64,000 nt of DNA from JACPDI01 sp035463475. Lineage in GTDB: Bacteria; Acidobacteriota; Vicinamibacteria; Vicinamibacterales; 2-12-FULL-66-21. Below, piece after piece: positions 43,352 through 51,408 of this stretch (the stretch's first letter is position 1; each line of letters opens with the position of its first letter). The stretch lies in contig DATHTE010000087.1 of assembly GCA_035463475.1 (NCBI GenBank), positions 1-64,000 on the forward strand, written 5' to 3'. The notes below the pieces were generated by a model, which worked only from the letters and a program-made list of their open reading frames with translations, made no database searches and was not told the origin of the DNA. Position numbers and translations under genes: made by a program.

Positions 43352-44172
43352 CACCTGTCTCCCTCGTGCGCGGCCGCGGCCGGAGCGATGGGCGCACCGC
43401 GTTTTGCGAGTACCTCGCGCGCGAGCGCGAGGTAGGCCTCGGCGCCGCGCGACTTCACGTCGTACAGAATCACGGGCACGCCATGGCTGGGCGCCTCGCC
43501 GAGCCGGATGTTGCGCGGGATCACCGTGCGAAACACCTTCTCCTGGAAATAGCCGCGGATGTCGCGCGCGACCTGCTGTCCCAGGTTCGTGCGCTCGTCG
43601 TACATCGTCAGCAGCACACCCTCGATGTCGAGCGTGGGGTTGAGCGCCGCGCGCACGCGCTTGAGCGTCGAGACCAGCTCCGCGAGACCCTCGAGCGCGA
43701 AGTACTCGCAGTTGATCGGGATGAGGACGGCATCGGCGGCGACCAGCGCGTTGAGCGTCAGGAGGCCAAGCGACGGCGGACTGTCGATGAAGATGTAATC
43801 GTACTCGCCGCGCAGCGCTTCAATCAGCCCGCGCAGCCGCGACTCGCGGTGTTCGAGGCCGACGAGCTCGACCTCCGCGCCGGTCAGATTTCGATCGGCA
43901 GGGATCAGGTCGAGGCCTTTCAGTGAGGACCGCACGACGTAGGAGCGCGGGTCGGGAAATTCGTCCGCCTCCGTGAGAGCCTGATAGACTGTCCCCGCTT
44001 CTGCGGCGCGTCCTTTCAGGCCGATACCGCTGGTGAGATTGGACTGCGGATCGAGGTCCACGGCAAGGACGCGCTGATCCGCTAAAGCCAATGAAGCCGC
44101 GAGGTTAATGGCTGTTGTGGTCTTGCCGACGCCCCCTTTCTGGTTGGCGACGGCGATGATCCGGGCGGCCAT
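43351..44172 (-). CDS. parA: Chromosome-partition ATPase ParA (Soj)
   Basis: 273 residues. The deviant Walker A is QKGGVGKTTTAINLAA, with DLDPQSNLTSGIG and DYIFIDSPPSLGLLTLNALV following. ParA-type ATPases form gradients on the nucleoid that pull ParB-parS complexes. Its start is 22 bases from the first parS site. Confidence 0.96.
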   Translation of the reverse strand: MAARIIAVANQKGGVGKTTTAINLAASLALADQRVLAVDLDPQSNLTSGIGLKGRAAEAGTVYQALTEADEFPDPRSYVVRSSLKGLDLIPADRNLTGAEVELVGLEHRESRLRGLIEALRGEYDYIFIDSPPSLGLLTLNALVAADAVLIPINCEYFALEGLAELVSTLKRVRAALNPTLDIEGVLLTMYDERTNLGQQVARDIRGYFQEKVFRTVIPRNIRLGEAPSHGVPVILYDVKSRGAEAYLALAREVLAKRGAPIAPAAAAHEGDR

Positions 44173-44193
44173 TTTCTGTTGATTGACCTATTC

Positions 44194-44209
44194 TGTTCCA
44201 CGTGGAACC
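44194..44209. promoter_or_regulatory. parS site 1
   Basis: TGTTCCACGTGGAACC, a 14-base perfect palindrome core GTTCCACGTGGAAC, identical to the widespread parS consensus form used by ParB. It lies 22 bases upstream of the parA start codon, so ParB binding there may also autoregulate parAB. Confidence 0.92.
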
Positions 44210-44219
44210 GTGGCTAGCG

Positions 44220-44235
44220 CGTTCCACGTGGAACA
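44220..44235. promoter_or_regulatory. parS site 2
   Basis: CGTTCCACGTGGAACA, with the same 14-base palindrome core, 26 bases from site 1 (centre to centre). It ends six bases before the rsmG stop position. Two closely spaced sites beside parAB suit nucleation of ParB at the origin. Confidence 0.92.
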
Positions 44236-44240
44236 CCCTA

Positions 44241-44888
44241 CTACGGGATTCTCAGTTTTTCCAGCACAGCCAGCTCGGAGCCTGGGATGAGGGGTATCGT
44301 CCGGGTCGAGCGGAGGGGAGGCGCGAGCCAGGCAGGCTGGCGCTCTGACCCGGCCCGCCTGAACAGGAGAATCCGGCCGCCGGGCCGGACGAACGCCTGC
44401 AGGCTTGCGAGGGTTTTCGCCTCGGTCTTCACGGCCCGCATGGTCAGCGCGTCGAACGCCTCGTGCAGGTCGGGTCTTGCCAGCAGTTCTTCGAACCGCG
44501 CAGTCTCGACCGCCGCGTCGATCGCTAAATGTCTCAAGGCTTCACGCAGGAACGCAGATTTGCGCGCCTTTGACTCGACCATTACCAACTTCGTCTGCGG
44601 AGCCGCCAACTTGATTGGCAGCGCCGGTGAACCACCGCCGGAGCCGATGTCAATGTGGCGTAAGCCGGACGCCATCAGTTCCGTGGCAGCCACGAGCGGC
44701 TCGATTATCAGGCGGTCAATCGCTTCGTCCGGTTTCTCCGGGGACAGCGAGGTCAGGTTGATCTTCGTGTTCCAGCGGAAGAGAAGGTCGAAGTACACCC
44801 ACAGCTTCTGCGCGAGCTCCGGCGCGACAGGGACGCCGGCGCGCTTCGCACGACGGGTCAGACGCTGGGTGAATTCCTTTGAGGTCAA
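44241..44888 (-). CDS. rsmG: 16S rRNA (guanine-527-N7)-methyltransferase RsmG (GidB)
   Basis: 215 residues starting at TTG 44888 with the mnmG stop TGA overlapping (TTGA). The SAM site is HIDIGSGGGSPALPIKLA, with VMVESKARKSAFL and ALTMRAVKTEAKTLA. It methylates G527 of 16S rRNA; loss gives low-level streptomycin resistance in known species. The N-terminus VYFDLLFRWNTKINLTSL is typical. Confidence 0.94.
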   Translation of the reverse strand: MTSKEFTQRLTRRAKRAGVPVAPELAQKLWVYFDLLFRWNTKINLTSLSPEKPDEAIDRLIIEPLVAATELMASGLRHIDIGSGGGSPALPIKLAAPQTKLVMVESKARKSAFLREALRHLAIDAAVETARFEELLARPDLHEAFDALTMRAVKTEAKTLASLQAFVRPGGRILLFRRAGSERQPAWLAPPLRSTRTIPLIPGSELAVLEKLRIP

Positions 44889-46783
44889 CCCGTGAACTCC
44901 GGCCCGAGCGGCGCATTCGTCGCCGCGTCTCGGGTCAGGAGTGTACGACGTTCCAGGTGCCGCGCCAGGAGCGCGACCGCCGCCGCGGTCACTCCGGGAA
45001 TTCGTCCGGCTTGCCCCAGCGTGCCGGGCCTGATTTCGTCCAGGCGCTGCACGATCTCGCGGGAAAGACCCGGCAACCCGCGATACGCGAAACCGTCCGG
45101 AATCGCCCGCGACTCGTACTTCCGCGATCGCGCGATATCGCCACGCTGTCGTTTCAGGTAGCCCTCGTACTTCAGGTCGGTCTCAACGCTGCTGCGATCG
45201 AGATCTTCGTCCTCCGCGACCGTTTCCAGCGAGATCGCGCCGGAGGCGTACAGGTCTTTCAGCGTGATTTCCGGCCGTTTCAGGGCCTGCGCTGCGCGAA
45301 CCCGCTCGGCGCCGAGCGTCACGGTGGCCCCTTCGAGCCGCGCTCGATTCCGATCGTAGCGCGCCCGTCTCGCCTCGAACCGCTCCCATCGAACATCGTC
45401 CACGAGGCCGGCTTCGCGGCCGCGCGGCGTGAGCCGCAGGTCCGCGTTGTCGATGCGCAACAGCAGCCGGTGTTCGGCTCGCGACGTGAACATCCGGTAC
45501 GGCTCCAGGCAGCCGCGCGTCGTCAGGTCGTCAACGAGAATGCCGATGTACGCCTCGTCGCGCCGGAGAATGACCGGCGCGCCGCCGGTGACGGCCTGTG
45601 CCGCGTTGATGCCTGCGATAAGCCCCTGGGCCGCAGCCTCTTCGTACCCCGATGTGCCGTTGATTTGGCCCGCGAGGAACAGGCCGCCGAGCTGCTTCGT
45701 CTCGAGCGTCTGCCGCAGCTCCGTTGGCTGGACGAAGTCGTACTCCACTGCGTAGCCGGGACGCATCATGACGGCGTCCTCCAGCCCGGGCAACGCGTGC
45801 ACGAGTTCGGTCTGGATCTGGCGCGGCAGGCTCGTGGAGAGGCCGTTGACGTAGATTTCGTCCACGTCCGCCCCCTCCGGCTCGAGAAAAAGCTGGTGAC
45901 GTTCCCTGTCGGCAAAGCGCATCACCTTGTCCTCGAACGATGGACAGTAGCGCGGGCCGATGCCGGAGATCTGGCCGTTGTACAACGGCGACTGCGAGAT
46001 GTTCCGGCGCACGAGATCGTGCGCGCGATCGTTCGTGTAGAGCACGTGGCAGTGAATCTGCTCGCGTTCGAGGCGGCCGCTCGTGAACGAGAAGGGCACG
46101 ATGGGATCGTCGCCCGGCTGCGGCTCGAATCGCGAGAAATCGATGCTCTCGCGGTGCAGGCGCGGCGGCGTGCCTGTCTTGAGGCGTCCCCATCGGAACC
46201 CGAGAGACTTGAGCGAAGCCGACAGCTCGCAGGAGGCGGGCTCGCCGGCGCGCCCCGCCACGTGCTGCTCCGGGCCGATGTGGATCAACCCATTCAAGAA
46301 CGTCCCGGTCGTGACGACCAACGCGTCGCACGAGAACGCTGAGCCGTCCTCGAGCGCGAGGCCGTTGACTCGGCCCGCCCGGGTGAGAATCCGCCCCGCT
46401 TTCCCGAAGATCCACTCGATGTTCCGCTCGCGCTCCAAACGCTCCCTGATCCACGCGCTGTAGCGGCGCTTGTCCGCCTGGGCGCGCGGTGACCAGACCG
46501 CCGGCCCGCGGCTCCTGTTGAGCAGCCTGAACTGGATGCCCGTCGCGTCGATCGCGAGCCCCATGAGGCCGCCGAGCGCGTCGATCTCGCGAACGAGGTG
46601 CCCTTTCGCGGTGCCCCCGATCGCGGGGTTGCACGGCATATGGGCCACGGTCCCGGAAGAGAGCGTGCACAGGCCGACGCGCCGCCCGATGCGCGCGGCC
46701 GCCCACGCAGCCTCGCATCCCGCGTGCCCCGCGCCAACTACGATTACGTTGTAGTGTTCTTTCAAATGACAATTACTTTCCAA
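44885..46783 (-). CDS. mnmG: tRNA U34 carboxymethylaminomethyl-modification protein MnmG (GidA)
   Basis: 632 residues. The FAD motif is VIVVGAGHAGCEAAWAAARI; PCNPAIGGTAKGHLVREIDA, TGTFLNGLIHIG and RPGYAVEYDFVQPTEL follow, and the C-terminal MnmE-binding helical domain is intact (RAARYDRNR region to LARHLERRTL). With MnmE it builds cmnm5U34 in tRNA. It overlaps mnmE by 11 bases. Confidence 0.97.
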   Translation of the reverse strand: MESNCHLKEHYNVIVVGAGHAGCEAAWAAARIGRRVGLCTLSSGTVAHMPCNPAIGGTAKGHLVREIDALGGLMGLAIDATGIQFRLLNRSRGPAVWSPRAQADKRRYSAWIRERLERERNIEWIFGKAGRILTRAGRVNGLALEDGSAFSCDALVVTTGTFLNGLIHIGPEQHVAGRAGEPASCELSASLKSLGFRWGRLKTGTPPRLHRESIDFSRFEPQPGDDPIVPFSFTSGRLEREQIHCHVLYTNDRAHDLVRRNISQSPLYNGQISGIGPRYCPSFEDKVMRFADRERHQLFLEPEGADVDEIYVNGLSTSLPRQIQTELVHALPGLEDAVMMRPGYAVEYDFVQPTELRQTLETKQLGGLFLAGQINGTSGYEEAAAQGLIAGINAAQAVTGGAPVILRRDEAYIGILVDDLTTRGCLEPYRMFTSRAEHRLLLRIDNADLRLTPRGREAGLVDDVRWERFEARRARYDRNRARLEGATVTLGAERVRAAQALKRPEITLKDLYASGAISLETVAEDEDLDRSSVETDLKYEGYLKRQRGDIARSRKYESRAIPDGFAYRGLPGLSREIVQRLDEIRPGTLGQAGRIPGVTAAAVALLARHLERRTLLTRDAATNAPLGPEFTG

Positions 46784-48119
46784 TACAAAACCTGCCGAAG
46801 ATTTCGTTCAGCAGATCGTCCGCGGATCGCCGTCCGGTCACGTCCTCGAACGCGCCGCGCGCGTCGTGGAGGTCCGCGAGCACGAGCTCCTCGCTGGCGC
46901 CATCCGCGGCCGATGCGCGGGCGCGCGCGATCGCCTCCCCCGCGCGCTCGAGGAGCGCAATGTGGCGAACGTTCGTGATCGCCGCCGGCTCGCGTGCGCT
47001 GCCGGCGCCCGCAGCGCGGGCGATAGCGCGCCGCAGATCCGCGAACCCCTCGCCGGTCTTCGCGGAGACGCGAACGTGCGCGGGCACCGCGTGGCCATTC
47101 CACACCTCGGGACGATCGCTCTTGTTCACCGCCACGACCCGCCGGCGCTCCTTCGTCTCGTGCAGCACCGACGCGTCCGCCTCGCGTAGCGGCTCGCTGC
47201 CGTCGAGCACGACGATGAGCAACTCGGCCGCGCCGACGCTTCGGCGCGCGCGCCTGACGCCTTCCGCCTCCGCCGCGTCCGCCGCGTCGCGCAGTCCGGC
47301 CGTGTCCACGAGCGTGACCGGAATCCCCTCGATCTCCACGCCCTCCGTGATCAGATCTCGCGTGGTGCCGGGGCTCTCCGTCACGATCGCGCGGTCCGCG
47401 CCGGCCAGCCGGTTGAACACGCTCGACTTGCCGACGTTCGGACGCCCCACGACTGCGGCGGTGATCCCCTCGCGAATCAGGCGCCCGCGTCGTCCCTCTT
47501 CGACAAGCGCGTTGACGTCGGCGGCAATCGCGCCAAGTCGTTCGGCCGTTTCGGCGGGCGCGATGAAGTGGTAGCCCTCTTCCGGAAAATCGAGCGATGC
47601 CTCGAGCGGAGCGATCACGTCCATCAGCCGGCCGTCAATCGCCTCGATGCGCGCCGTCAGGGTGCCGTCCAGCTGATCGAACGCCGCGCGCGCCTGCAGC
47701 GGCGTCGTCGCCGCAATCAGGTCGCTCACCGCTTCGGCCTGCACCAGGTCGATGCGGCCGTTCAGAAACGCTCGAAGCGTGAACTCACCGGGCCCCGCCA
47801 GCCGGGCGCCGCCCGCGACCGCAGCCTCCACAATCTCGCGCAGCAGCACGGGGCTTCCGTGTGCGCTGATCTCGACGACGTCTTCGCCGGTGTAGGAGGC
47901 GGGCGCTTGAAAGAACGTGATGACCGCGTGATCGACGGGCCGGCGGCCGTCCAGGGAGAGCCGCGTGAAGGTGGCGTGGCGTGGGTGCAACTCGGCGGGT
48001 TCTGCCACGAGACCTGCCGCGATCGGACGAGCGCCGGGCCCGCTCAACCGAACGATGCCCAGCCCGCCCCGCCCGGGCGGCGTCGCGACGGCAACAATCG
48101 TGTCTTCCGGCAAAGCCAT
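46773..48119 (-). CDS. mnmE: tRNA modification GTPase MnmE (TrmE)
   Basis: 448 residues. The N-terminal folate-binding domain has TIVAVATPPGRGGLGIVRLS, the G domain has GRPNVGKSSVFNRL, TESPGTTRDLI, VDTAGLRDA and NKSD, and the C-terminus ends FCIGK with the catalytic Cys. Full length. Upstream on this strand the gap to khpB is filled by heptamer array 48143-48226. Confidence 0.97.
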   Translation of the reverse strand: MALPEDTIVAVATPPGRGGLGIVRLSGPGARPIAAGLVAEPAELHPRHATFTRLSLDGRRPVDHAVITFFQAPASYTGEDVVEISAHGSPVLLREIVEAAVAGGARLAGPGEFTLRAFLNGRIDLVQAEAVSDLIAATTPLQARAAFDQLDGTLTARIEAIDGRLMDVIAPLEASLDFPEEGYHFIAPAETAERLGAIAADVNALVEEGRRGRLIREGITAAVVGRPNVGKSSVFNRLAGADRAIVTESPGTTRDLITEGVEIEGIPVTLVDTAGLRDAADAAEAEGVRRARRSVGAAELLIVVLDGSEPLREADASVLHETKERRRVVAVNKSDRPEVWNGHAVPAHVRVSAKTGEGFADLRRAIARAAGAGSAREPAAITNVRHIALLERAGEAIARARASAADGASEELVLADLHDARGAFEDVTGRRSADDLLNEIFGRFCIGK

Positions 48120-48142
48120 CCGCTCGTGGTACCCGGTCCTGA

Positions 48143-48226
<84 letters not shown>

Positions 48227-48228
48227 CC

Positions 48229-48684
48229 CTACTTTTTCACACTGATGATGACGGTCTTCAGAAACGCATCGCCGACGCTCTCCGAGGAGACGTGCGGGTC
48301 CTCGGCCACCTGGAGATGAACGAGCCGGCGATGGAATGGATTGAGCGGCCCGATCTCCTGCGGCTCCCGCGTCGTCTTCGCGCGATCGATCAGGTACTGC
48401 GTCATCTGCCGCAGCTCGAGCTCTTTGTTCTTTCGATAGCCCAGGCAGTCGACCACGAAATGATGGTCGCCGTCAGGGCCCCGGCGGAACGCGGTGTTCA
48501 CGATGTGCTGCAGCGCGTCGAGTGCCTCCCCCTTCCGGCGCAGCAGCACCTCGCCGCCCGGGCCTTCGAGATCGACGCGCGTGTGGTCAGGGTGATCCTC
48601 GAACTTGACCTGCAGGTGAAGCCCCATCGCGCTGGTCACCTGCGTGAGGAATGCGGTCAGCTTCTCCTTGAGATCGTTCGCCAT
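48229..48684 (-). CDS. khpB: KhpB/Jag-like RNA-binding protein (KH plus R3H, no Jag-N)
   Basis: 151 residues. The KH-like half includes VLLRRKGEALDALQHIVNTA and the R3H half FVVDCLGYRKNKELELRQMT and NPFHRRLVHLQVAEDP. The Jag N-terminal domain is missing, a common short form. KhpB binds RNA with KhpA and is linked to cell division and membrane-protein insertion in other bacteria; its place beside yidC is conserved. Confidence 0.92.
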   Translation of the reverse strand: MANDLKEKLTAFLTQVTSAMGLHLQVKFEDHPDHTRVDLEGPGGEVLLRRKGEALDALQHIVNTAFRRGPDGDHHFVVDCLGYRKNKELELRQMTQYLIDRAKTTREPQEIGPLNPFHRRLVHLQVAEDPHVSSESVGDAFLKTVIISVKK

Positions 48685-48690
48685 GGTTTT

Positions 48691-50385
48691 TCAGCGCGCC
48701 TGGTCGGTCTTGCCCGATCCGACCTTCTTGACTTTGCGTTCCGCGGCCGGCCGCACCGCGTGCTGCGGCGGAGGCCCGATCAGCCGGTTGGTCACGAGTT
48801 GCTGCCCGATCGCCCAGAGATTGCTCACGAGCCAGTAGAGCACCACGCCGGCTGGCGCCCACAGAAAGAAGAACGTGAACATGATCGGCGTCAGCATGAA
48901 GATCTTCTGCTGCACCGGATCGACGTTCATTGGCGTCAGCTTCTGCTGCCAGAACATGGTGCCGCCCATGAGGATCGGCGTGACGTAGAACGGATCGTGA
49001 AGGGAGAGATCCCGAATCCACCAGATCCACGGCGCGCCGCGCAGCTCGATCGCCACCGAGAGCAAGGCATAAAACGCGAAGAGCACCGGGAAAGTCAATA
49101 GCATCGGCACGCAGCCGCTCGCCGGGTTGACCCCTTTCTCCCGGTAGAGGTTCATCATCTCCACGTTCATCTTCTGCCGCGCCGGGTCGGTCATCTTCAG
49201 CTTCGCGTAGCGATCCTGAATGGCCTTGACCTGCGGCTGGATCTCCTGGAGCTTCCGCATGGAGACCACGCTCTTGTGGCGCAGCGGGAACATCACCAGG
49301 TTGATGAGCACGGTCAGGATGATGATCGACCACCCGTAGTTCCCGATGCCGGCGTTGACCCACTTGAGCGCGCGCAGCAGCGGCACCACGAGCCACGCGA
49401 ACACGCCGAAGTCCACGGCGCGCGTCAGGTTGCGGTCCACCGCGGCGAGCACGTCGAAGTCCTTCGGACCGAGGAAGAGCCGCTCGTTCTCCGGCGTCGA
49501 CGCGAACCGCGCCGTGTACTGCACGAACTGCCGCGCCTCGGCCTCGGTCGAGCCCGCGATGTCCAGCCGGCGGTACTCGACGCGAAGCGGCTTGCGCGGC
49601 AACAGGACCGCCGACATGAAGTAGTGATCGTCCGCCCCGGCGAAGTCGAACGTGCCTTCTTCGATCCGCGGCGCAGCCAGGTCGCCTGCCGAGACGCGCG
49701 TGACATCTCTCTCCTTCGAGAAGATGGCGCGCGGCAACGTGTACGTGCCGGATCCCGTCACGTCGCGTCCGTTGCCGAGGGCGGGTCCGAAACTGACGAC
49801 CGGGTTCAGGGCCCGCTCCCCCTGGTGCGCCGCAATCGAGAACGTGACGACGAACGGGTGCGTTCCCAGCGCAAAGACCTTTCGCGCGCGTATGCCCGAC
49901 TGGTCCTGGTAGTCGAGTGTGAGCGACCGGTTCTGGCCGGCCCCCCCGAGCGTCGGCCTGAACAATGCGGCGGACAGGGTCGCGCCAAGCGCTGGCTCGT
50001 CGAACGACAGGTCGAATGGGCGGCGGATGCCGGCGGGAAGATCCAATGGGACCAGTTCCAGCGGCCGGCCGCCATCCTGATAGTGCTTGAGCGTCCACTG
50101 CTTCAGCACGCCGCCTCGCGTGGTGAACACTGCGCGGACCGCCTCGTTCTCGAGCACGATGTCGCGGGCGACCGCGTCAGCAACCAGCGGTTGCGCCGGT
50201 GGCGCGGGCGGCTCGGTCGTGGGGGTTGGCGTGCCGGGCGTCGCGGGCGCCGGCTGAACCTGAGGTGCCGGGGCAGGAGTCGCCGCCGGCGCCGGCCGCG
50301 CGGGCGGCGGGGCGGGAATGAGCGCCTGGTAGATGTAAATCACCAGGAACGAGAGAAGTACGGCTATCAGTACCCGTTTTTCCAT
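48691..50385 (-). CDS. yidC: Membrane protein insertase YidC
   Basis: 564 residues from ATG 50385. An N-terminal anchor (VLIAVLLSFLVIYIYQALI) is followed by a Pro/Ala-rich linker and the large periplasmic P1 domain (about 75-350). The insertase core includes WSIIILTVLINLVMFPLRHK, the loop region RYAKLKMTDPARQKMNVEMM and GCVPMLLTFPVLFAFYALLS. It inserts membrane proteins alone or with SecYEG. The Gram-negative type P1 domain fits a diderm organism. Confidence 0.97.
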   Translation of the reverse strand: MEKRVLIAVLLSFLVIYIYQALIPAPPPARPAPAATPAPAPQVQPAPATPGTPTPTTEPPAPPAQPLVADAVARDIVLENEAVRAVFTTRGGVLKQWTLKHYQDGGRPLELVPLDLPAGIRRPFDLSFDEPALGATLSAALFRPTLGGAGQNRSLTLDYQDQSGIRARKVFALGTHPFVVTFSIAAHQGERALNPVVSFGPALGNGRDVTGSGTYTLPRAIFSKERDVTRVSAGDLAAPRIEEGTFDFAGADDHYFMSAVLLPRKPLRVEYRRLDIAGSTEAEARQFVQYTARFASTPENERLFLGPKDFDVLAAVDRNLTRAVDFGVFAWLVVPLLRALKWVNAGIGNYGWSIIILTVLINLVMFPLRHKSVVSMRKLQEIQPQVKAIQDRYAKLKMTDPARQKMNVEMMNLYREKGVNPASGCVPMLLTFPVLFAFYALLSVAIELRGAPWIWWIRDLSLHDPFYVTPILMGGTMFWQQKLTPMNVDPVQQKIFMLTPIMFTFFFLWAPAGVVLYWLVSNLWAIGQQLVTNRLIGPPPQHAVRPAAERKVKKVGSGKTDQAR

Positions 50386-50627
50386 CGAGCCACAGGCACC
50401 GGGTCGTGCCCCCCTTCGCACAGGGGGTGACACCGGCTGAGACGTCTCGCCGCAAGCCAGCTACCGCGCAGGACGCCATGCCGGGCGATGGCCTCGGAGG
50501 CGTAGTCCGCGCAGGTCGGCAGAAATCGGCACGATCCCGCAAATAGTTGTGAAAATAACAGTTTGTACACTCTGAGGCACGCCAGCGCGACGCGGGCCGG
50601 GACGTTAGGAGACTGCTCGCTTTGCAT
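50367..50627 (-). CDS. yidD: Membrane protein insertion efficiency factor YidD
   Basis: 86 residues from ATG 50627. The motif FAGSCRFLPTCADYASEAI, then HGVLRGSWLAARRLSRCHPL, is diagnostic of YidD. It is a small membrane-associated helper for YidC. It overlaps yidC by 19 bases and rnpA by 23. Confidence 0.95.
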   Translation of the reverse strand: MQSEQSPNVPARVALACLRVYKLLFSQLFAGSCRFLPTCADYASEAIARHGVLRGSWLAARRLSRCHPLCEGGHDPVPVARWKNGY

Positions 50628-50976
50628 GGCGCTGCCAGATGCCGCGGAAATCAGCTTCGAGGGAGGGTAGGTCGGCATCCAGCAGCTCGGGACGCGGGAT
50701 GATCACGATATCCCAGCCGGGAGAACTGCGCTTCTGCAGACGAAAGACCTCTCGTATCAGTCGTTTAGCTCTGTTCCTCTGTACCGAGCCGCCAAGCCGG
50801 CGCGACGCGACTATCCCAAGGCGGTCGTGCGGGAGGCCGTTGGCGAGGAAGAGCGCCGTCATATACCGACCAGAAGTCCGGGTCCCCTGTTCGTGGACGC
50901 GCTGAAACTCCGGTCGACGGCGAATCCGCTCGTGGGGCCGGAAGGTCCGGGAAGAAGCGGGGTCGGACCCCTTCAC
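50605..50976 (-). CDS. rnpA: Ribonuclease P protein component
   Basis: 123 residues if GTG 50976 is the start, eleven bases after the rpmH stop. The conserved core is RPHERIRRRPEFQRVHEQGT and NRAKRLIREVFR, with DIVIIPR near the end. The first ~12 codons (VKGSDPASSRTF) include the GGGGTC-type palindrome 50959-50971, so the true N-terminus may be different or repeat-derived. RnpA binds RNase P RNA and helps mature tRNA 5' ends. Confidence 0.92.
   Translation of the reverse strand: MKGSDPASSRTFRPHERIRRRPEFQRVHEQGTRTSGRYMTALFLANGLPHDRLGIVASRRLGGSVQRNRAKRLIREVFRLQKRSSPGWDIVIIPRPELLDADLPSLEADFRGIWQRHAKRAVS
50959..50971. repeat. GGGGTCGGACCCC palindrome, copy 3 (5' end of rnpA)
   Basis: Same palindrome as 1871-1883 and 13063-13075 except for the central base. 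It encodes residues GSDP at the N-terminus of RnpA and sits between the rpmH stop and the rnpA core. Confidence 0.6.
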
Positions 50977-50987
50977 TGGTTCTTCGC

Positions 50988-51122
50988 TTACAGCGCGAGG
51001 CGCTTGCGCCCTTTGGCGCGGCGCCGCTTCAGCACGATCCGGCCGTTCTTCGTACGCATCCGCACGAGAAATCCGTGGGTCCGCTTGCGGCGGCGGTTGT
51101 TCGGCTGGAACGTCCTCTTCAT
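50988..51122 (-). CDS. rpmH: 50S ribosomal protein L34
   Basis: 44 residues: MKRTFQPNNRRRKRTHGFLV, then RMRTKNGRIVLKRRRAKGRK and the end RLAL. AGGA precedes the ATG by nine bases. It is the first gene of the minus-strand cluster that starts at the origin, driven by the promoter at 51237-51266. Confidence 0.97.
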   Translation of the reverse strand: MKRTFQPNNRRRKRTHGFLVRMRTKNGRIVLKRRRAKGRKRLAL

Positions 51123-51236
51123 GTCTGTCCTCGTGTCTCCGCGAGCGGTTTTCGCCGTTTATTTGCCGGTGCTCGCCTTGCGCTTTCGATAGCTGGTCTT
51201 CAGGGGACTCGTTTACGGCCCGTGAGGAAAACCCAA

Positions 51237-51266
51237 ATAATATCGGACGTTTTGGAGGGCTGTCAA
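51237..51266 (-). promoter_or_regulatory. rpmH: Sigma70-type promoter of the rpmH operon
   Basis: Minus strand: TTGACA (51266-51261), an 18-base spacer, TATTAT (51242-51237). The -35 is perfect. The -35 of a plus-strand promoter (extended -10 TGCTAGATT at 51282-51290) would overlap it, so rpmH and dnaA may be co-regulated or compete. Confidence 0.7.
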
Positions 51267-51335
51267 ACCTGCTGGGGAGTGTGCTAGATTGAGCGTCCCC
51301 CAACTCCGATGACGCCCGTAGGGTCTCCCCCCAAG

Positions 51336-51367
51336 TTTTCCACAACTGTGGAAAAAGGTGTGGAAAA
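51336..51367. promoter_or_regulatory. Three DnaA-box-like sites upstream of dnaA
   Basis: TTTTCCACA at 51336-51344 (plus), and TGTGGAAAA at 51347-51355 and 51359-51367 (minus orientation) each match the consensus TTATCCACA at eight of nine positions. The first two are arranged as an inverted pair. They can serve origin initiation and dnaA autorepression. Confidence 0.75.
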
Positions 51368-51408
51368 GGCCTGAAAAACAGGGCGGACGTCGGGCGGAAG
51401 CGGTGCCG

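Larger units (their letters stand above)
51123..51408. other. rpmH-dnaA divergent region: candidate oriC part 1
   Basis: 286 bases holding divergent promoters, three DnaA-box-like sites immediately before dnaA (51336-51367) and an AT-rich segment ACCCAAATAATATCGG (51231-51246). This arrangement is conserved near bacterial origins. The remaining bases show no gene. Confidence 0.55.
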
